A DNA stretch of 50,337 nucleotides from Oligoflexia bacterium (GTDB taxonomy: Bacteria > Bdellovibrionota > UBA1018). Every line of letters begins with the position of its first letter. Position 1 is the first letter of the stretch. The notes under the pieces are model-generated. The model made no database searches and had not been told where the DNA came from. It saw nothing but the letters and a program-made list of their open reading frames with translations. The stretch covers positions 1-50,337 of the forward strand of contig JAMPXJ010000034.1 of the NCBI GenBank assembly GCA_023701205.1. Direction: 5' to 3'. Positions 17,581-29,884 of this stretch are shown here, in pieces. The translations under genes were made by a program, and so were the position numbers.

Positions 17581-19335
17581 CTAGCGGCCGACACAACGAA
17601 CGGCGAACGTAGAATCACGCGTAGAGTAGAACACGCCGCCAGTGTAGCCGTTGAACAGCCACGCGCTCGAGCGATTAGGGGAGTCCAACGAAGCGGACCA
17701 TTCGTAACCCGAAGATGCTGGCCCCATGTCAGGCATCACAAAACGGATGCCGTTGTTGTCTGCCTGCTGGTAGTCATACTTCGTAGGATTCCTCCACCCT
17801 ATCACCGGCGTTGAAGCCCGGTTCAGCCCACCCTTACCCGCCGAATCTATCCCCGCGTCGGTTTGCGTGAAGTAGGTGCCGTCATCCTCAAAACAGGCGC
17901 TCTTGGCTTGGCCCGCGGTATTCTGATAGGTAACATTGTCGCAGTAGTTGCTAGGGTCATCCTCAGCCACGGGATTACCAGCGATGAAGTTGCTTCCCGT
18001 CGCTTTGCACCAGTTCAAAGCCGTTGAAACGAGAGAGCTCCAGGTGAGCCCCGTCCTTTGATCTTGCCAGACTTCGCGCCCCTTGCTGGCGCTCATCGCG
18101 CCCGTCCGGGTCACAAGCTTCCATTGGCCTTGACCCGCATTGCCCTTCGTCGTGCCATCCCAGGTCGCTTCCGTACCAATCGTCCCGTGAGAAGCGCAGT
18201 CGGCGATCCGAGCCGCGAGCGATCCGCTCAATCCGCACGTACAAGGAGAGTTCGCGCTGCCACCTGTTTGACCGGTGACCGAGTCGCAGGCTGTATCCCA
18301 GTTTGTGCGACTGACATAAGTCACGCTGCCGCCCGTGTAACCCTCATCATCTTTGGAGATCTTGGGAATCGCGCGGTAGCCGGGATCCGAATTGGTATAA
18401 ACCGTCCCGCCCGCCGTGGTGGCTTCCGCTTTTTGGGTAACTTGCGTGGTCGTTTTGTCGCGATGCTGCTGCGATGCGGTTTGGGCCGCGAAGCTCGCGT
18501 CCACGCTCCCGCTCACCCCCAGGATCGTTTGTCCGAGCGCGATTTGTGACGCGATCGGCGCGTTGTTCACTGTCCCGTTATAGTAACCCGCGCCCGGAAA
18601 GCTTGCCTGCGCATCGAGCGCACCGTGATTCGTCATGACTCCGGTGATCTTGGTCCCCGTGGCGTCCCAGGCTTCATAAGTCGCCAGGATATTTCCCGCG
18701 CCGGCCGGAGCTCCGGTCGTTCCGCTTTGGCAGACCGCACTCCCTGCCGTGCCCAGGATGTTCTTGCCCGTGCAGACATTCGTCGCCGCGAGATCCGTGT
18801 CCACCACCGTCGCGGTCTTCGAGCCGTCGTAATAGCCCGCAGGGATCGCAAACGTCAGCGAGCCATCCGCACCCGTGACGTTCGAGCCTGCGACCATCGT
18901 TCCCGTAAGCAGCGCTCCGCCTGCGTAAAACTCCTTGCCCAAGAGCACGTCGCCAGCAGCCGCCGGTGTCGCAGGCGCGGACTGCGTGGGATACGTCGCG
19001 CTAGAAATGCAGCCTGTTTGGTTGGCCGCCGAGCAAGCGCTATGAGTTTCAACTCCTGCCGTTCCGGTCACTCCGAAGATGGTGACCCCCGAGGCGATAT
19101 TCGTCGCAAGGAGATTGGAATCGCTCATCGTGCAGCTCTGGGCACCGCTATAATAGCCCTCGGGGATCGTCGCACTCAGCGAGCCGTTTGCTCCGCTCAC
19201 GTTAGAGCCCAGCGTCGTGCTCGATGAGACCCCTTCGACAGCCGACTCCGAAAGTATTCTGGGCTGGCAACCCGACAGAAGCAGGGCTAATCCCAGGATA
19301 TGAAAAAAGGAAATTGAACCCCGGTCCAAGAACAT
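17581..19335 (-). CDS. Lcl-type (DUF1566) lipoprotein with phage-tail-like repeats
   Basis: A 584-aa lipoprotein with signal MFLDRGSISFFHILGLALLLSGC (lipobox LLSGC). Residues about 45-290 contain three diverged ~50-residue repeats of the pattern GSNV-G-xGSL--IP-GYY-G----A---D--L---NI--G--I-GV-GT, a style common in phage tail and surface proteins. The C-terminal half is the Lcl/DUF1566 fold: VWQDQRTGLTWSSLVS, ALNWCK, then GYEWSASLDSPNRSSAWLF and FAVRCVGR. ATG 19335 is chosen because an upstream TTG at 19356 lies inside the predicted -10 box. DUF1566 domains occur in collagen-like adhesins and in many secreted proteins of Deltaproteobacteria and Bdellovibrionota. A surface or adhesive role is likely but unproven. 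Confidence 0.85.
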   Translation of the reverse strand: MFLDRGSISFFHILGLALLLSGCQPRILSESAVEGVSSSTTLGSNVSGANGSLSATIPEGYYSGAQSCTMSDSNLLATNIASGVTIFGVTGTAGVETHSACSAANQTGCISSATYPTQSAPATPAAAGDVLLGKEFYAGGALLTGTMVAGSNVTGADGSLTFAIPAGYYDGSKTATVVDTDLAATNVCTGKNILGTAGSAVCQSGTTGAPAGAGNILATYEAWDATGTKITGVMTNHGALDAQASFPGAGYYNGTVNNAPIASQIALGQTILGVSGSVDASFAAQTASQQHRDKTTTQVTQKAEATTAGGTVYTNSDPGYRAIPKISKDDEGYTGGSVTYVSRTNWDTACDSVTGQTGGSANSPCTCGLSGSLAARIADCASHGTIGTEATWDGTTKGNAGQGQWKLVTRTGAMSASKGREVWQDQRTGLTWSSLVSTALNWCKATGSNFIAGNPVAEDDPSNYCDNVTYQNTAGQAKSACFEDDGTYFTQTDAGIDSAGKGGLNRASTPVIGWRNPTKYDYQQADNNGIRFVMPDMGPASSGYEWSASLDSPNRSSAWLFNGYTGGVFYSTRDSTFAVRCVGR

Positions 19336-19355
19336 ACGTACCACCCGTGGTTTCA

Positions 19356-19385
19356 ATTTTACCCCAATCAGACTTAAGCGGTCAA
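19356..19385 (-). promoter_or_regulatory. Sigma70-like promoter of the Lcl lipoprotein gene
   Basis: On the minus strand TTGACC (19385-19380), an 18-bp spacer and TAAAAT (19361-19356) match sigma70 consensus well. Transcription should start near 19349, giving a leader of only about 14 nt before ATG 19335. This settles the start codon, since the upstream in-frame TTG would not be transcribed. Confidence 0.65.
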
Positions 19386-19448
19386 CAATTAGGGCGAACT
19401 ACATCCATTCAACGACGTATAACCCAAATCACTGCTTTTAATGGGCAA

Positions 19449-22816
<3,368 letters not shown>

Positions 22817-22851
22817 GGAGATTCCCTTTCCTGAAAAGGGTACTCCTGTTC

Positions 22852-25119
22852 TCAGGACTCCTCAAGGGCGCGCAGCTCGGTGTCGGTCTGGCGCAGCCGT
22901 ACGGCCAGCACGGAGGCGAGCCGCGCGAAAAAGCGCGCCCCGAGCTCGGGATGCGCCCGGGATACCCGATTGAACTCGTCGCGCGACACGACATAGAGAT
23001 CGGTCGCCCCCGAGGCCACCGCGTCCGCCGAGCGCACGCCGCGGTCCAGAAAGGACATATCGCCGAAGAAATCCCCTCTTCCGAAGGAAGTCAGGTGGTG
23101 AAACTGGCCTCCACCCAGAGGGAGCAAGATGCGTACGGTGCCGCGTCGGATCAGATACAGCTCTCCGCCGCGGTCACCCTGCGTGAAGATCCGCTCGCCT
23201 TCCCTGAAGGAACGCTCCTGCGCGCAGGCCGCGAACGCCTGAAGCGCCTCGCCGCTCAGCTCGCGAAGCAGGTCGATTTCGGCCAGCGCCAGCGGCGAAG
23301 GTTCTCCGGCCGGAAGCGCCGCGGCTTTGCGCAGCAGCTCGTCCTCGATCCATTCCAGCGCATCATTCAGGCGGGGAAAGGTCCTGACGCCATGCCGGGA
23401 AAGCTCCGTTCCCGCGAGCCCGAGCTCCAGGGCCTGCGAGAGATGCGTGAAGACGAAAACCCCGCCATTCTCCCGTACCCGCACCGCGATCTGCTCGAGC
23501 AGGTGCGCCGCGGTGAAATCCAGCGAGCGCACGCGCCGAAGATCCAGCACGACGTAGCGGCTCTCGCCGAGGTGCGGCTCGAGCTCCGAAAAAAGCTGAT
23601 CGGTCGTTCCGAAAAAGAGCGAGCCTTGCAGCTCGAAGACGACCGTTTTGCCTCCCTCGGCCTCGAGGATCGCGCGCTCCGCTTCGAGGCGTTTCTTTTT
23701 CGAGAAGATGCGGTTACCGAAGAACCTCCGGCGCACGACCGAGCCGCGGATCTGCTCGCGCAGAAACAGCAGCACCGCGAGCCCGAAGCCCACGCCCGCC
23801 GCCGCGATCAGGTTGAGGCTCACCGCCGTGAGGATGACCGCCGCGACCACCGCGAAATCCAGCACCGTCGAGGAGCGCCCCAGGAGTTTGAGGCTCTGAC
23901 GGTCGATCATGCGGAAGCCCACGACGAGCAGGATCCCCGCCAGCGCCGGCACCGGCACCCAGGCCACGAGCCGACCCAGAAGCAGCAGCACCGCGAGCGC
24001 GAACACGCCGCAGAGCGCGGAGGACAGCCGGCTCTTTCCGCCGCCATGGAGATTCACGAGCGTTGCGCCCATCGTGCCCGCGCCGGGAATCCCGCCCAGG
24101 AACGCCGAGGCCAGATTGCCCAGGCCCTGCCCGCGCAGCTCGCGGTTGGAGTCATGCCGGCCGCGCGTGAGCGCATCGACGATCACGCAGGTCTTGAGCG
24201 TATCGATCGAGAGGAGCACGGCGAGCGTCGCTGCCGGGACCAGGATGAAGCGCCCGAGAATTTCGCCGAGATTCGGTGAGACCGCGAGACCGCTGAAGGA
24301 ACCCAGCCTCGCCGTGAAATTCCCGAAGAAAGAGCCGCCAGCCGCGTCCGCGATGGGACCGATGACCAGCGAGTTGCCCGCGAGCGCCCAAAGCTCCGGC
24401 CAGACCGTAGCCGCCAGGCCGAAATAAAGTGCAAGCGCGCTCCCCAGCGCCAGGATCGGCGCGGGAACCCCGCGAACGAGCTTCGGACCGAAGATCATCG
24501 CGCCCACGGCGGAAAGCCCGACGAGGATCGACTCCGGCCTCCAGCTCTCGAAGGCCAGGAGGCCCTGCCAGAGCGGGAGCCCCTTGGGAACGCCCAGGAA
24601 CTTCGGCAGCTGCGCCCCGATGATCAAGAGCCCCACGCCGCTCAGGTACCCCGCGACCACCGGATAAGGGATATACTTGATCAGGCGTCCACCGCCGAAA
24701 TAGCCGAAGAGAAACTGAAACACGCCGCAGAGCCCGGCCACGGCCATGAGGATCGCGGGCACCCATTCGAGCGCAAGCGTTCCGCTCGCCCCTTTGCCCG
24801 CGAGCTCGATCGTGAGCGCGGCCAGCACCGCCGCCGCGGGTGCGCACGGCGCGGTCACCAGCCGCGGGGTTCCGCCCAGGGCAGGCGCGACCAGGCCCAA
24901 GGCGATCGTGCCCAGGATGCCGGCCATGGCTCCTTGGGCGCCGAGCTCGCCCCCGAGCGGGGCGAAAATCAAAAGCCCGAACGCGATCGCGGAAGGGAGG
25001 GCGACCAGCATGGCCGAGAAGCCTCCGAACACCTCGCCCAGAAGCTCCGCGGCCTGCAGCGAGCCGCCCTCTTTCCGTCCGATCGATTTAGCCGTGCCCT
25101 GCCTCGCGACGTCTGCCAT
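22852..25119 (-). CDS. SulP-family anion transporter with STAS and cyclic-nucleotide-binding domains
   Basis: A 755-aa inner-membrane transporter. Residues about 25-430 hold the SulP/SLC26 fold with 10 or more hydrophobic segments, including the signature-like [20 protein letters not shown] and [25 protein letters not shown] domain covers about 465-590 ([37 protein letters not shown]). The C-terminal 130 residues form a Crp-like cNMP-binding domain ([37 protein letters not shown]). In the last, the canonical phosphate-binding Arg-Ser-Ala/Thr is retained as RSADA. SulP proteins carry sulfate, bicarbonate, dicarboxylates or other anions; the substrate is unknown here. It lies in an operon after a porin and before fadBA. 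Confidence 0.9.
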   Translation of the reverse strand: MADVARQGTAKSIGRKEGGSLQAAELLGEVFGGFSAMLVALPSAIAFGLLIFAPLGGELGAQGAMAGILGTIALGLVAPALGGTPRLVTAPCAPAAAVLAALTIELAGKGASGTLALEWVPAILMAVAGLCGVFQFLFGYFGGGRLIKYIPYPVVAGYLSGVGLLIIGAQLPKFLGVPKGLPLWQGLLAFESWRPESILVGLSAVGAMIFGPKLVRGVPAPILALGSALALYFGLAATVWPELWALAGNSLVIGPIADAAGGSFFGNFTARLGSFSGLAVSPNLGEILGRFILVPAATLAVLLSIDTLKTCVIVDALTRGRHDSNRELRGQGLGNLASAFLGGIPGAGTMGATLVNLHGGGKSRLSSALCGVFALAVLLLLGRLVAWVPVPALAGILLVVGFRMIDRQSLKLLGRSSTVLDFAVVAAVILTAVSLNLIAAAGVGFGLAVLLFLREQIRGSVVRRRFFGNRIFSKKKRLEAERAILEAEGGKTVVFELQGSLFFGTTDQLFSELEPHLGESRYVVLDLRRVRSLDFTAAHLLEQIAVRVRENGGVFVFTHLSQALELGLAGTELSRHGVRTFPRLNDALEWIEDELLRKAAALPAGEPSPLALAEIDLLRELSGEALQAFAACAQERSFREGERIFTQGDRGGELYLIRRGTVRILLPLGGGQFHHLTSFGRGDFFGDMSFLDRGVRSADAVASGATDLYVVSRDEFNRVSRAHPELGARFFARLASVLAVRLRQTDTELRALEES

Positions 25120-25182
25120 CCCAGGCCCCCTCCGGAAGAAAAGTCGTTCCTCCCTGAGGATAAGAAGCGCGGGCGCGGAAGG

Positions 25183-25482
25183 CTACTGGAAAACCTCCGA
25201 GTCCGTTCCGTAGCTACAGGTCCCGGGAGCGCGCTTGAGCTTCTTGAGTGCCGCCCCGAGATCGTTCACGGTCTCCCCCTTGAGGAGCGCGGCCAGCAGC
25301 TTTCGCTTATGAAGCACGGGCAGCTCCTCCTTCGCGGCGTCCCGGTAGATGACCGTTCCGCATTGGGAGAACTCCGCCTCCTCGACCTTCTTCACCTTGT
25401 CGCCGTCGAACTTGTAATAGCTGATCGCGTGCGCGGACCCGGGGAGACAAAACATCAACGTCAGGATCATTGCTCTTTTCAT
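25183..25482 (-). CDS. Small periplasmic protein of unknown function
   Basis: A 99-aa protein with a clear Sec signal peptide (MKRAMILTLMFCLPGSAHA), leaving about 80 residues. The mature part contains two cysteines (FSQCGTVIY and GTCSYG) that could form a disulfide, and is rich in Lys and Glu. No family was recognised. It lies 17 bp after the porin-like gene and 63 bp before the SulP gene on the same strand. It could assist the outer-membrane protein or the transporter, but nothing in the sequence proves this. Confidence 0.7.
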   Translation of the reverse strand: MKRAMILTLMFCLPGSAHAISYYKFDGDKVKKVEEAEFSQCGTVIYRDAAKEELPVLHKRKLLAALLKGETVNDLGAALKKLKRAPGTCSYGTDSEVFQ

Positions 25483-25499
25483 TCTTCTCTCCTCGCCCG

Positions 25500-26477
25500 T
25501 CAGTTGAAGAAGTAGACAAAGCCCAGGTTCAAGCCCGTCTCCTGGACCGAGTTTCCGGCCTTGAAGGTCCGGATCAGCTCGCTTTTGAGCGCGATCGTCG
25601 GGATCGGCTTGTAGTTCACGCCCACGGCCAGCCGCTTCTTGGCCTCGCCACGGGTGGCGGAGTCCGCCTCGTCCGTATAGGAGTCATGGAAAACGAAGGG
25701 AGAGAGAACGCCCTCGGCCCCGGCCGGAAGGCCGTACGAAAGCACGCCGTAGTATCCCTTGCGGGTTTCGTTCTTGTGATACTCCGCCCAGAGGAGGAAG
25801 TTCTCCCAGCTGACGTTCGCGTCAAAGCCCCACGGGTTGCGCTTGCGATCGGCGTCGTTGTAATGGCCCGCCAGCACCCCCAGCGAAAGCTGCCCTTCGG
25901 GGAGCTCGCCCGCCCAGCTGAGCTTCCCGCCGTAGTCGAGCTCGCGGTCCGTCTCGTTCGTGGCCGTGAGGTTGGAGTTCGACACCCAGGCGTCATAGGT
26001 GAAGCCCGCGAGAATGTCCCCCGAGGCCAGCAGGCCCGTGTTCTGGAAGCGGAAGATCTTCTTCATCATCAGCGGCCGGCTCACCTGCATCGAAAGATTC
26101 GGATAATGGTAGATCCACCAGACCGTCGGAACGAGTTCCTTGCCGAGCTTGAGCCGGAAATGCTCGCCCCCGTCCACCTGCGCCCAGGCGCGCTCGATCA
26201 CGATATCGCCGTTGCCGGCGCCGTCCTCCAGGAGAACCCCGTCACCGACATGCTCGAACTCCAGCTCGTTGAAGAACTTGAAGACGCTGATCTCGTGCTG
26301 GAGGATGAGGCTGACGTGGTGGATGTCCATCCACCCGCGCTTCTGATCCACCTTGGAGTTCAGGTACTCGAAGTTGTAATAGCCCATCCAACTCACGGCA
26401 CGCGCCTGCATCGGAACGATGCAGAGCATCCCCGAAACCAAGGCCAGTGCCGCGCCGATTCTTCCGATTCTACCCAT
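25500..26477 (-). CDS. Porin-like outer-membrane protein
   Basis: A 325-aa exported protein. The signal peptide MGRIGRIGAALALVSGMLCI..QARA is followed by alternating amphipathic beta strands and ends NLGFVYFFN, with aromatic residues near the terminus as in many outer-membrane barrels. Segments such as GYYNFEYLNSKV, HHVSLILQHEISVFKFFNELEFEHV and RLKLGKELVPTVWWIYHYPN resemble phosphate- or anion-selective porin-like proteins of Deltaproteobacteria. ATG 26475-26477 is preferred over upstream in-frame starts because GAGAGGAGA lies immediately upstream. It heads the operon that continues with the small periplasmic protein, SulP and fadBA. Confidence 0.78.
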   Translation of the reverse strand: MGRIGRIGAALALVSGMLCIVPMQARAVSWMGYYNFEYLNSKVDQKRGWMDIHHVSLILQHEISVFKFFNELEFEHVGDGVLLEDGAGNGDIVIERAWAQVDGGEHFRLKLGKELVPTVWWIYHYPNLSMQVSRPLMMKKIFRFQNTGLLASGDILAGFTYDAWVSNSNLTATNETDRELDYGGKLSWAGELPEGQLSLGVLAGHYNDADRKRNPWGFDANVSWENFLLWAEYHKNETRKGYYGVLSYGLPAGAEGVLSPFVFHDSYTDEADSATRGEAKKRLAVGVNYKPIPTIALKSELIRTFKAGNSVQETGLNLGFVYFFN

Positions 26478-26616
26478 AGGTCTCCTCTCGACGTCGTGTC
26501 TGTGAGTCATGCTCAGATGTGGCCGGAATACACCTTCGCCCACCGGGGCCTGTGCGGTTCAGGGAAATCCTGGAGTAGCGCGAGCGGAGAAAGAAGATCC
26601 GTTTCAGCGGAGGTAT

Positions 26617-26654
26617 ATTTAAATTAAATTAGGATGGAATATCAAACCATCCTA
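26617..26654 (-). promoter_or_regulatory. Promoter with perfect inverted repeat around the -35 box, upstream of the porin-SulP-fadBA operon
   Basis: On the minus strand, TTGATA (26645-26640), a 17-bp spacer and TTAAAT (26622-26617) form a plausible sigma70 promoter. A perfect 8-bp inverted repeat, TAGGATGG (26630-26637) and CCATCCTA (26647-26654), encloses the -35 box within its 9-nt centre. No T-tract follows, so a repressor- or activator-binding site is more likely than a terminator. A dimeric regulator bound here would control the operon beginning at 26477. Confidence 0.5.
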
Positions 26655-26756
26655 CCGCCCGGCTGATTTCTCGCGAAAGTACCGGACCACGGCACCGAAA
26701 ACTCCCGCTTGCGGAAGTCGCCTCCCGGAGCGAGACTGGCCCCGAGGAACTTCCCC

Positions 26757-26966
26757 ATGCTCACGCTCAAAGACTGCATCGACTTCGCCGGCCTCACGCC
26801 CGAACAGATCGAGGCCATCGCCCGGCGCGAGGGCCTTCCGGAAATTTCGGCGACCTGCCTGGCCAGCGCGCTCGCCTCGCAGCTCGAGGACGCGCTCGAG
26901 CGCGGTGACGGCGAACGCGCCTGTGAGCTGCAGAAGCGCCTCGAGGGCTTCGTTCGTTATAATTGA
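26757..26966 (+). CDS. Small conserved cytoplasmic protein
   Basis: A 69-aa protein starting MLTLKDCIDFAGLTPEQIEA, with GAGGA 8 bp before the ATG. It is helical, without membrane segments, and resembles a short conserved protein widespread in Proteobacteria (pattern MLTL-DCI---LT-EEI-AIA-HE-LPEI). No function is known for that group. It is isolated: divergent from the porin operon and 51 bp from the convergent acyltransferase gene. In-frame upstream codons exist but lack a ribosome-binding site. Confidence 0.65.
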   Translation: MLTLKDCIDFAGLTPEQIEAIARREGLPEISATCLASALASQLEDALERGDGERACELQKRLEGFVRYN

Positions 26967-27017
26967 TACCGGCACGAGCCAGATTTCGCGCGGCGGTCAG
27001 CCCGAAGGCGCCGCCGA

Positions 27018-27815
27018 TCAGGCCGCGGACTGATCGCCCGACCCGCGCTCACGATCGCGTTTGGTCTCGATCCGCGCGGCCGGCACTCCGCCCCAGGTCT
27101 CCCCCGCGGGCACCTTCACGTTGGGCAGGACGACCGAGTTCGGCAGGATCCGCGCCCGCTCGCCGATCTCCACGCCGCCCATGATCGTGGCGCGCAGGCC
27201 AATCGTGGCGCCGCTGCCGATCTTGACGGGCGCGATGATCAGGAAGCCGCCCACGCCATAGTGCGCGACGATGGTCGCCGAGCCGCCGATCGTGACGTTA
27301 TCGCCCAACTCGATCATGCCGGGATCCGAGATGTGGGAGGTGTTGATCTGCGCGCCCTTACCCATCTTCATGCCCATCAGGCGGTAAAAGAGGTTATTGA
27401 ACGGGGTCGGCGTGATGAACTCCAGAAAGGTGTAGCGCGCGATATACGTCAGGCCGTTGTGGATGTACCAGCGCGCCGTGGCCAGCGAATGATACGGCCC
27501 GCGGAACGGCCGCGGGCGCATGCGCAGCGCGAAGTTCAGCGCGGGCAGCAGCAGGATCAGCGTGGTGCCGTAGAGGAAATAACCCGCCGCCGCGGTCGTG
27601 CAGAGCACCGGGATGCGAAACAGGCTATCCATCTCGATCTTCCCGGCGACCCAATTGAAGAGCAGCACTCCGGGCACGAGCGACAGGCCGATGCACAGCG
27701 ACCCCACCGCGTAGAGCGGCAGGAGCGAAAGCGCGTGCATGGCCGTCTGAAAGCGCCGTAGCGTCGCCTCGTAGAGACCCAGGATGCCTTTTCGGGGTGG
27801 CCGGACGGGAACCAT
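27018..27815 (-). CDS. Membrane-anchored LbH (hexapeptide) acyltransferase-like protein
   Basis: A 265-aa protein with two or three N-terminal hydrophobic segments (LSLLPLYAVGSLCIGLSLVP; IPVLCTTAAAGYFLYG, continuing TTLILLLPAL). A left-handed beta helix covers about 150-250: GAQINTSHISDPGMIELGDN, VTIGGSATIVAHYGVGG, KIGSGATIGLRATIMGGVEIG, then AGETWGGVPAARIE. The overall plan matches the gene at 5439-6200, and such domains form trimers that acylate envelope or natural-product substrates. ATG 27815 is chosen because longer in-frame starts would run into the divergent lipoprotein gene and its promoter. Confidence 0.78.
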   Translation of the reverse strand: MVPVRPPRKGILGLYEATLRRFQTAMHALSLLPLYAVGSLCIGLSLVPGVLLFNWVAGKIEMDSLFRIPVLCTTAAAGYFLYGTTLILLLPALNFALRMRPRPFRGPYHSLATARWYIHNGLTYIARYTFLEFITPTPFNNLFYRLMGMKMGKGAQINTSHISDPGMIELGDNVTIGGSATIVAHYGVGGFLIIAPVKIGSGATIGLRATIMGGVEIGERARILPNSVVLPNVKVPAGETWGGVPAARIETKRDRERGSGDQSAA

Positions 27816-27911
27816 GCCCCTCTTATCGGACGGATGCGCCCGGGAGGTTATGACCTCAACAATTCCGGGGAGCCGATCCGTGTCGCCCCTGACACCCTGC
27901 TCATGACGTTG

Positions 27912-27933
27912 GCCATTTGATAAAATAAATGGC
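27912..27933 (+). promoter_or_regulatory. Palindrome adjoining the start codon (candidate operator)
   Basis: GCCATTT (27912-27918) and AAATGGC (27927-27933) form a perfect 7-bp inverted repeat with an 8-nt centre, GATAAAAT, that contains a TAAAAT -10-like hexamer. The right arm touches the GTG start at 27934. If the -10 is used, transcription would begin at or next to the start codon. The palindrome may be a repressor site; no good -35 box was found. Confidence 0.4.
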
Positions 27934-29349
27934 GTGAGATCCGATCGGGTCAGTCGCGCATTTGCTCTCTTTTTCCTCGCGCTCACCAGCGGGTGCAGCT
28001 TCTCCTTTTTGAGGGAACCCTCTCAAGCTCCCCCGGCTGCTCCGCTGCGCTCCGACGCAGCCGTGCGCGTGATGGAAAAAGCAGGACTCATTCCAACGAT
28101 TTCAGCAACCGATCTAAACGGAAAAACCCTCTGGTTTTTCGTGGACAACATCACCAGTGAACCGTGGCGGACGGATGGAACTCCCGAAGGCACTTTTCAG
28201 CTTCGGGACATCAACCCCGGCGGATACAGTACTCCCAGATTTTTCCCGGCGGCGGGCGGCACCGTCTTCTTTTCCGCAGACGATGGAGTCCATGGGCGGG
28301 AGCTTTGGAAGACGGACGGTACCCCCGAAGGCACCCAGCTCGTCAAGGACATCTGGCCCGGCAGCACCGGCTCGGCACTCGAGTACTCAACTTCCGCCAT
28401 CCTGAACGGGCAACTCTTCTTCACGGCCCAAACAAGCGCGAATGGCTTCGAGCCCTGGATCAGCGACGGCACCGAGGCGGGAACGATGATGCTCAAAGAC
28501 GTCTTTCCAGGTTCGGCGAGCGCTAATCTGGCCAGACTCACGATCTTCAAAGGCACTGCCTACTTCGAGGCCTTCGATGGGGGGGCCTACGATATCTGGA
28601 AGACAGATGGAACTCCCGCGGGAACGGCAAAGGCCGGGCTTCCGGGCTTGACGGGAGCTTTGGCGGCCGCAGCTGGACCTTGGCTTCTCTACCAGTCAGG
28701 AACGGAACTTTGGAGGACGGATGGGACCACCGAAGGGACCGCAAAGCTCGCGGACGCGAAGATGGAAAGGGCTGGCCAACCCGCTCCGATCGAGATCAAT
28801 GGCCTCGTTTTCTTCACGGCTTTTCAAAACGACTCGGGCTGGGAGCTCTGGAAAACCGACGGCACTCCCGAAGGCACCCTCCAGGTCAAAGATATCCATC
28901 CGGGTCCCGAGTCCTCCTACCCACGCGCCTTGACCTCGAAGGACGGCCTCCTCTTTTTCATCGCTCAAGATCCCGAGCATGGCCATGAGCTCTGGCGCAG
29001 TGATGGCACCTCGCCGGGGACCTGGCTGGTCAAGGACCTCTCTCCAGGTCCTGGTAGTTCGTTTTCGTGGTTTGTTAACCCAAACCATCGAACTCACCTC
29101 GAGAGCTTCATCACCGCGAACGACACGCTCTGGTTCGCGGCTGATGACGGCGTGCACGGGACGGAACCCTGGAAAAGCGATGGTACCGAAGCGGGGACGC
29201 TTCTGATGCAGGACCTCAACCCGGGAATCGCCACCTCGATGACTTCTTCAGCCTTCATTGGGGATCGGCTTTGGCTGAACGCGGATGGTTTTGTCTATTT
29301 TTCAGCATTTGACGGAGAAACAAGAGGTCTCTTCCGGATGAAATTTTGA
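27934..29349 (+). CDS. ELWxxDGT-repeat lipoprotein
   Basis: A 471-aa lipoprotein with signal ALFFLALTSGC (lipobox LTSGC, Cys near residue 21). The mature protein is built from about eight copies of a ~45-residue beta-propeller-like repeat with the ELWxxDGT hallmark: PWRTDGTPEGT, ELWKTDGTPEGT, PWISDGTEAGT, IWKTDGTPAGT, ELWRTDGTTEGT, ELWKTDGTPEGT, ELWRSDGTSPGT and PWKSDGTEAGT. Each is followed by a V/LKD-I-PG turn. ELWxxDGT proteins occur on surfaces of many Gram-negative predators and myxobacteria; their function is not established. The start is GTG 27934 with no Shine-Dalgarno sequence. Confidence 0.87.
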   Translation: MRSDRVSRAFALFFLALTSGCSFSFLREPSQAPPAAPLRSDAAVRVMEKAGLIPTISATDLNGKTLWFFVDNITSEPWRTDGTPEGTFQLRDINPGGYSTPRFFPAAGGTVFFSADDGVHGRELWKTDGTPEGTQLVKDIWPGSTGSALEYSTSAILNGQLFFTAQTSANGFEPWISDGTEAGTMMLKDVFPGSASANLARLTIFKGTAYFEAFDGGAYDIWKTDGTPAGTAKAGLPGLTGALAAAAGPWLLYQSGTELWRTDGTTEGTAKLADAKMERAGQPAPIEINGLVFFTAFQNDSGWELWKTDGTPEGTLQVKDIHPGPESSYPRALTSKDGLLFFIAQDPEHGHELWRSDGTSPGTWLVKDLSPGPGSSFSWFVNPNHRTHLESFITANDTLWFAADDGVHGTEPWKSDGTEAGTLLMQDLNPGIATSMTSSAFIGDRLWLNADGFVYFSAFDGETRGLFRMKF

Positions 29350-29422
29350 TCACCGCGAATGTCCGGACCGATGCCGCCAGTGACTGGATTCAATCATGCT
29401 ATGAACCACCCACCTCGATGAG

Positions 29423-29812
29423 TCAAAGCGAAGTCTTCGCCGCCAGGATCCCCGCGAAGCTCTTGCGGTACGCGAAGCCCAGATAAGCCATGAGCGCCAC
29501 GAGCAGGACGTTCATCCCCATCCCGCTCGGATCCAGGAACGCGTGAAAGAGCACGATCTGGATCACGATCGGCGACAGGATCACGAGCGCCAGCGGCACG
29601 TAAACCCCGGCCAGCAGCAGCGCGCCGCAGACCACCTCGGTCGCTTTCAGCACGGGTAGGAAATAGCCGGTCGCCATCATGGCGCCGAAGAACTGATAGG
29701 CCGGATCGGCGGGCTTCGGCATCGGCAGGAACTGCAGGAAGCCGTTCAGGCCGAAGACGAAGAAGATCAGTCCCAACAGGATGCGAGCGACGAGCGGAGC
29801 TTTCTGGGTCAT
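29423..29812 (-). CDS. DoxX-family membrane protein
   Basis: A 129-aa protein with four hydrophobic segments in the DoxX pattern: ARILLGLIFFVFGLNGFLQF, GYFLPVLKATEVVCGALLLA, PLALVILSPIVIQIVLFHAF and MNVLLVALMAYLGFAYR. DoxX-like proteins are small integral membrane proteins of varied, mostly unclear role (quinone or thiol redox associations in some cases). AAAGGA lies 6 bp before the ATG. It is 72 bp downstream of the MMPL exporter on the same strand and may be co-transcribed with it. Confidence 0.85.
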   Translation of the reverse strand: MTQKAPLVARILLGLIFFVFGLNGFLQFLPMPKPADPAYQFFGAMMATGYFLPVLKATEVVCGALLLAGVYVPLALVILSPIVIQIVLFHAFLDPSGMGMNVLLVALMAYLGFAYRKSFAGILAAKTSL

Positions 29813-29884
29813 GGCGAGTCCTTTCGATGATCTCAGTTTAAAGCAAAAAGCAGGAACGCCGCAGCTTTTTCCGCTCCGCCCGCT

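Noticed and set aside
17581..19335. Prophage remnant suggested by tail-like repeats
   Set aside because: There is no other phage gene nearby, and a lipobox plus DUF1566 domain point to a bacterial surface lipoprotein.
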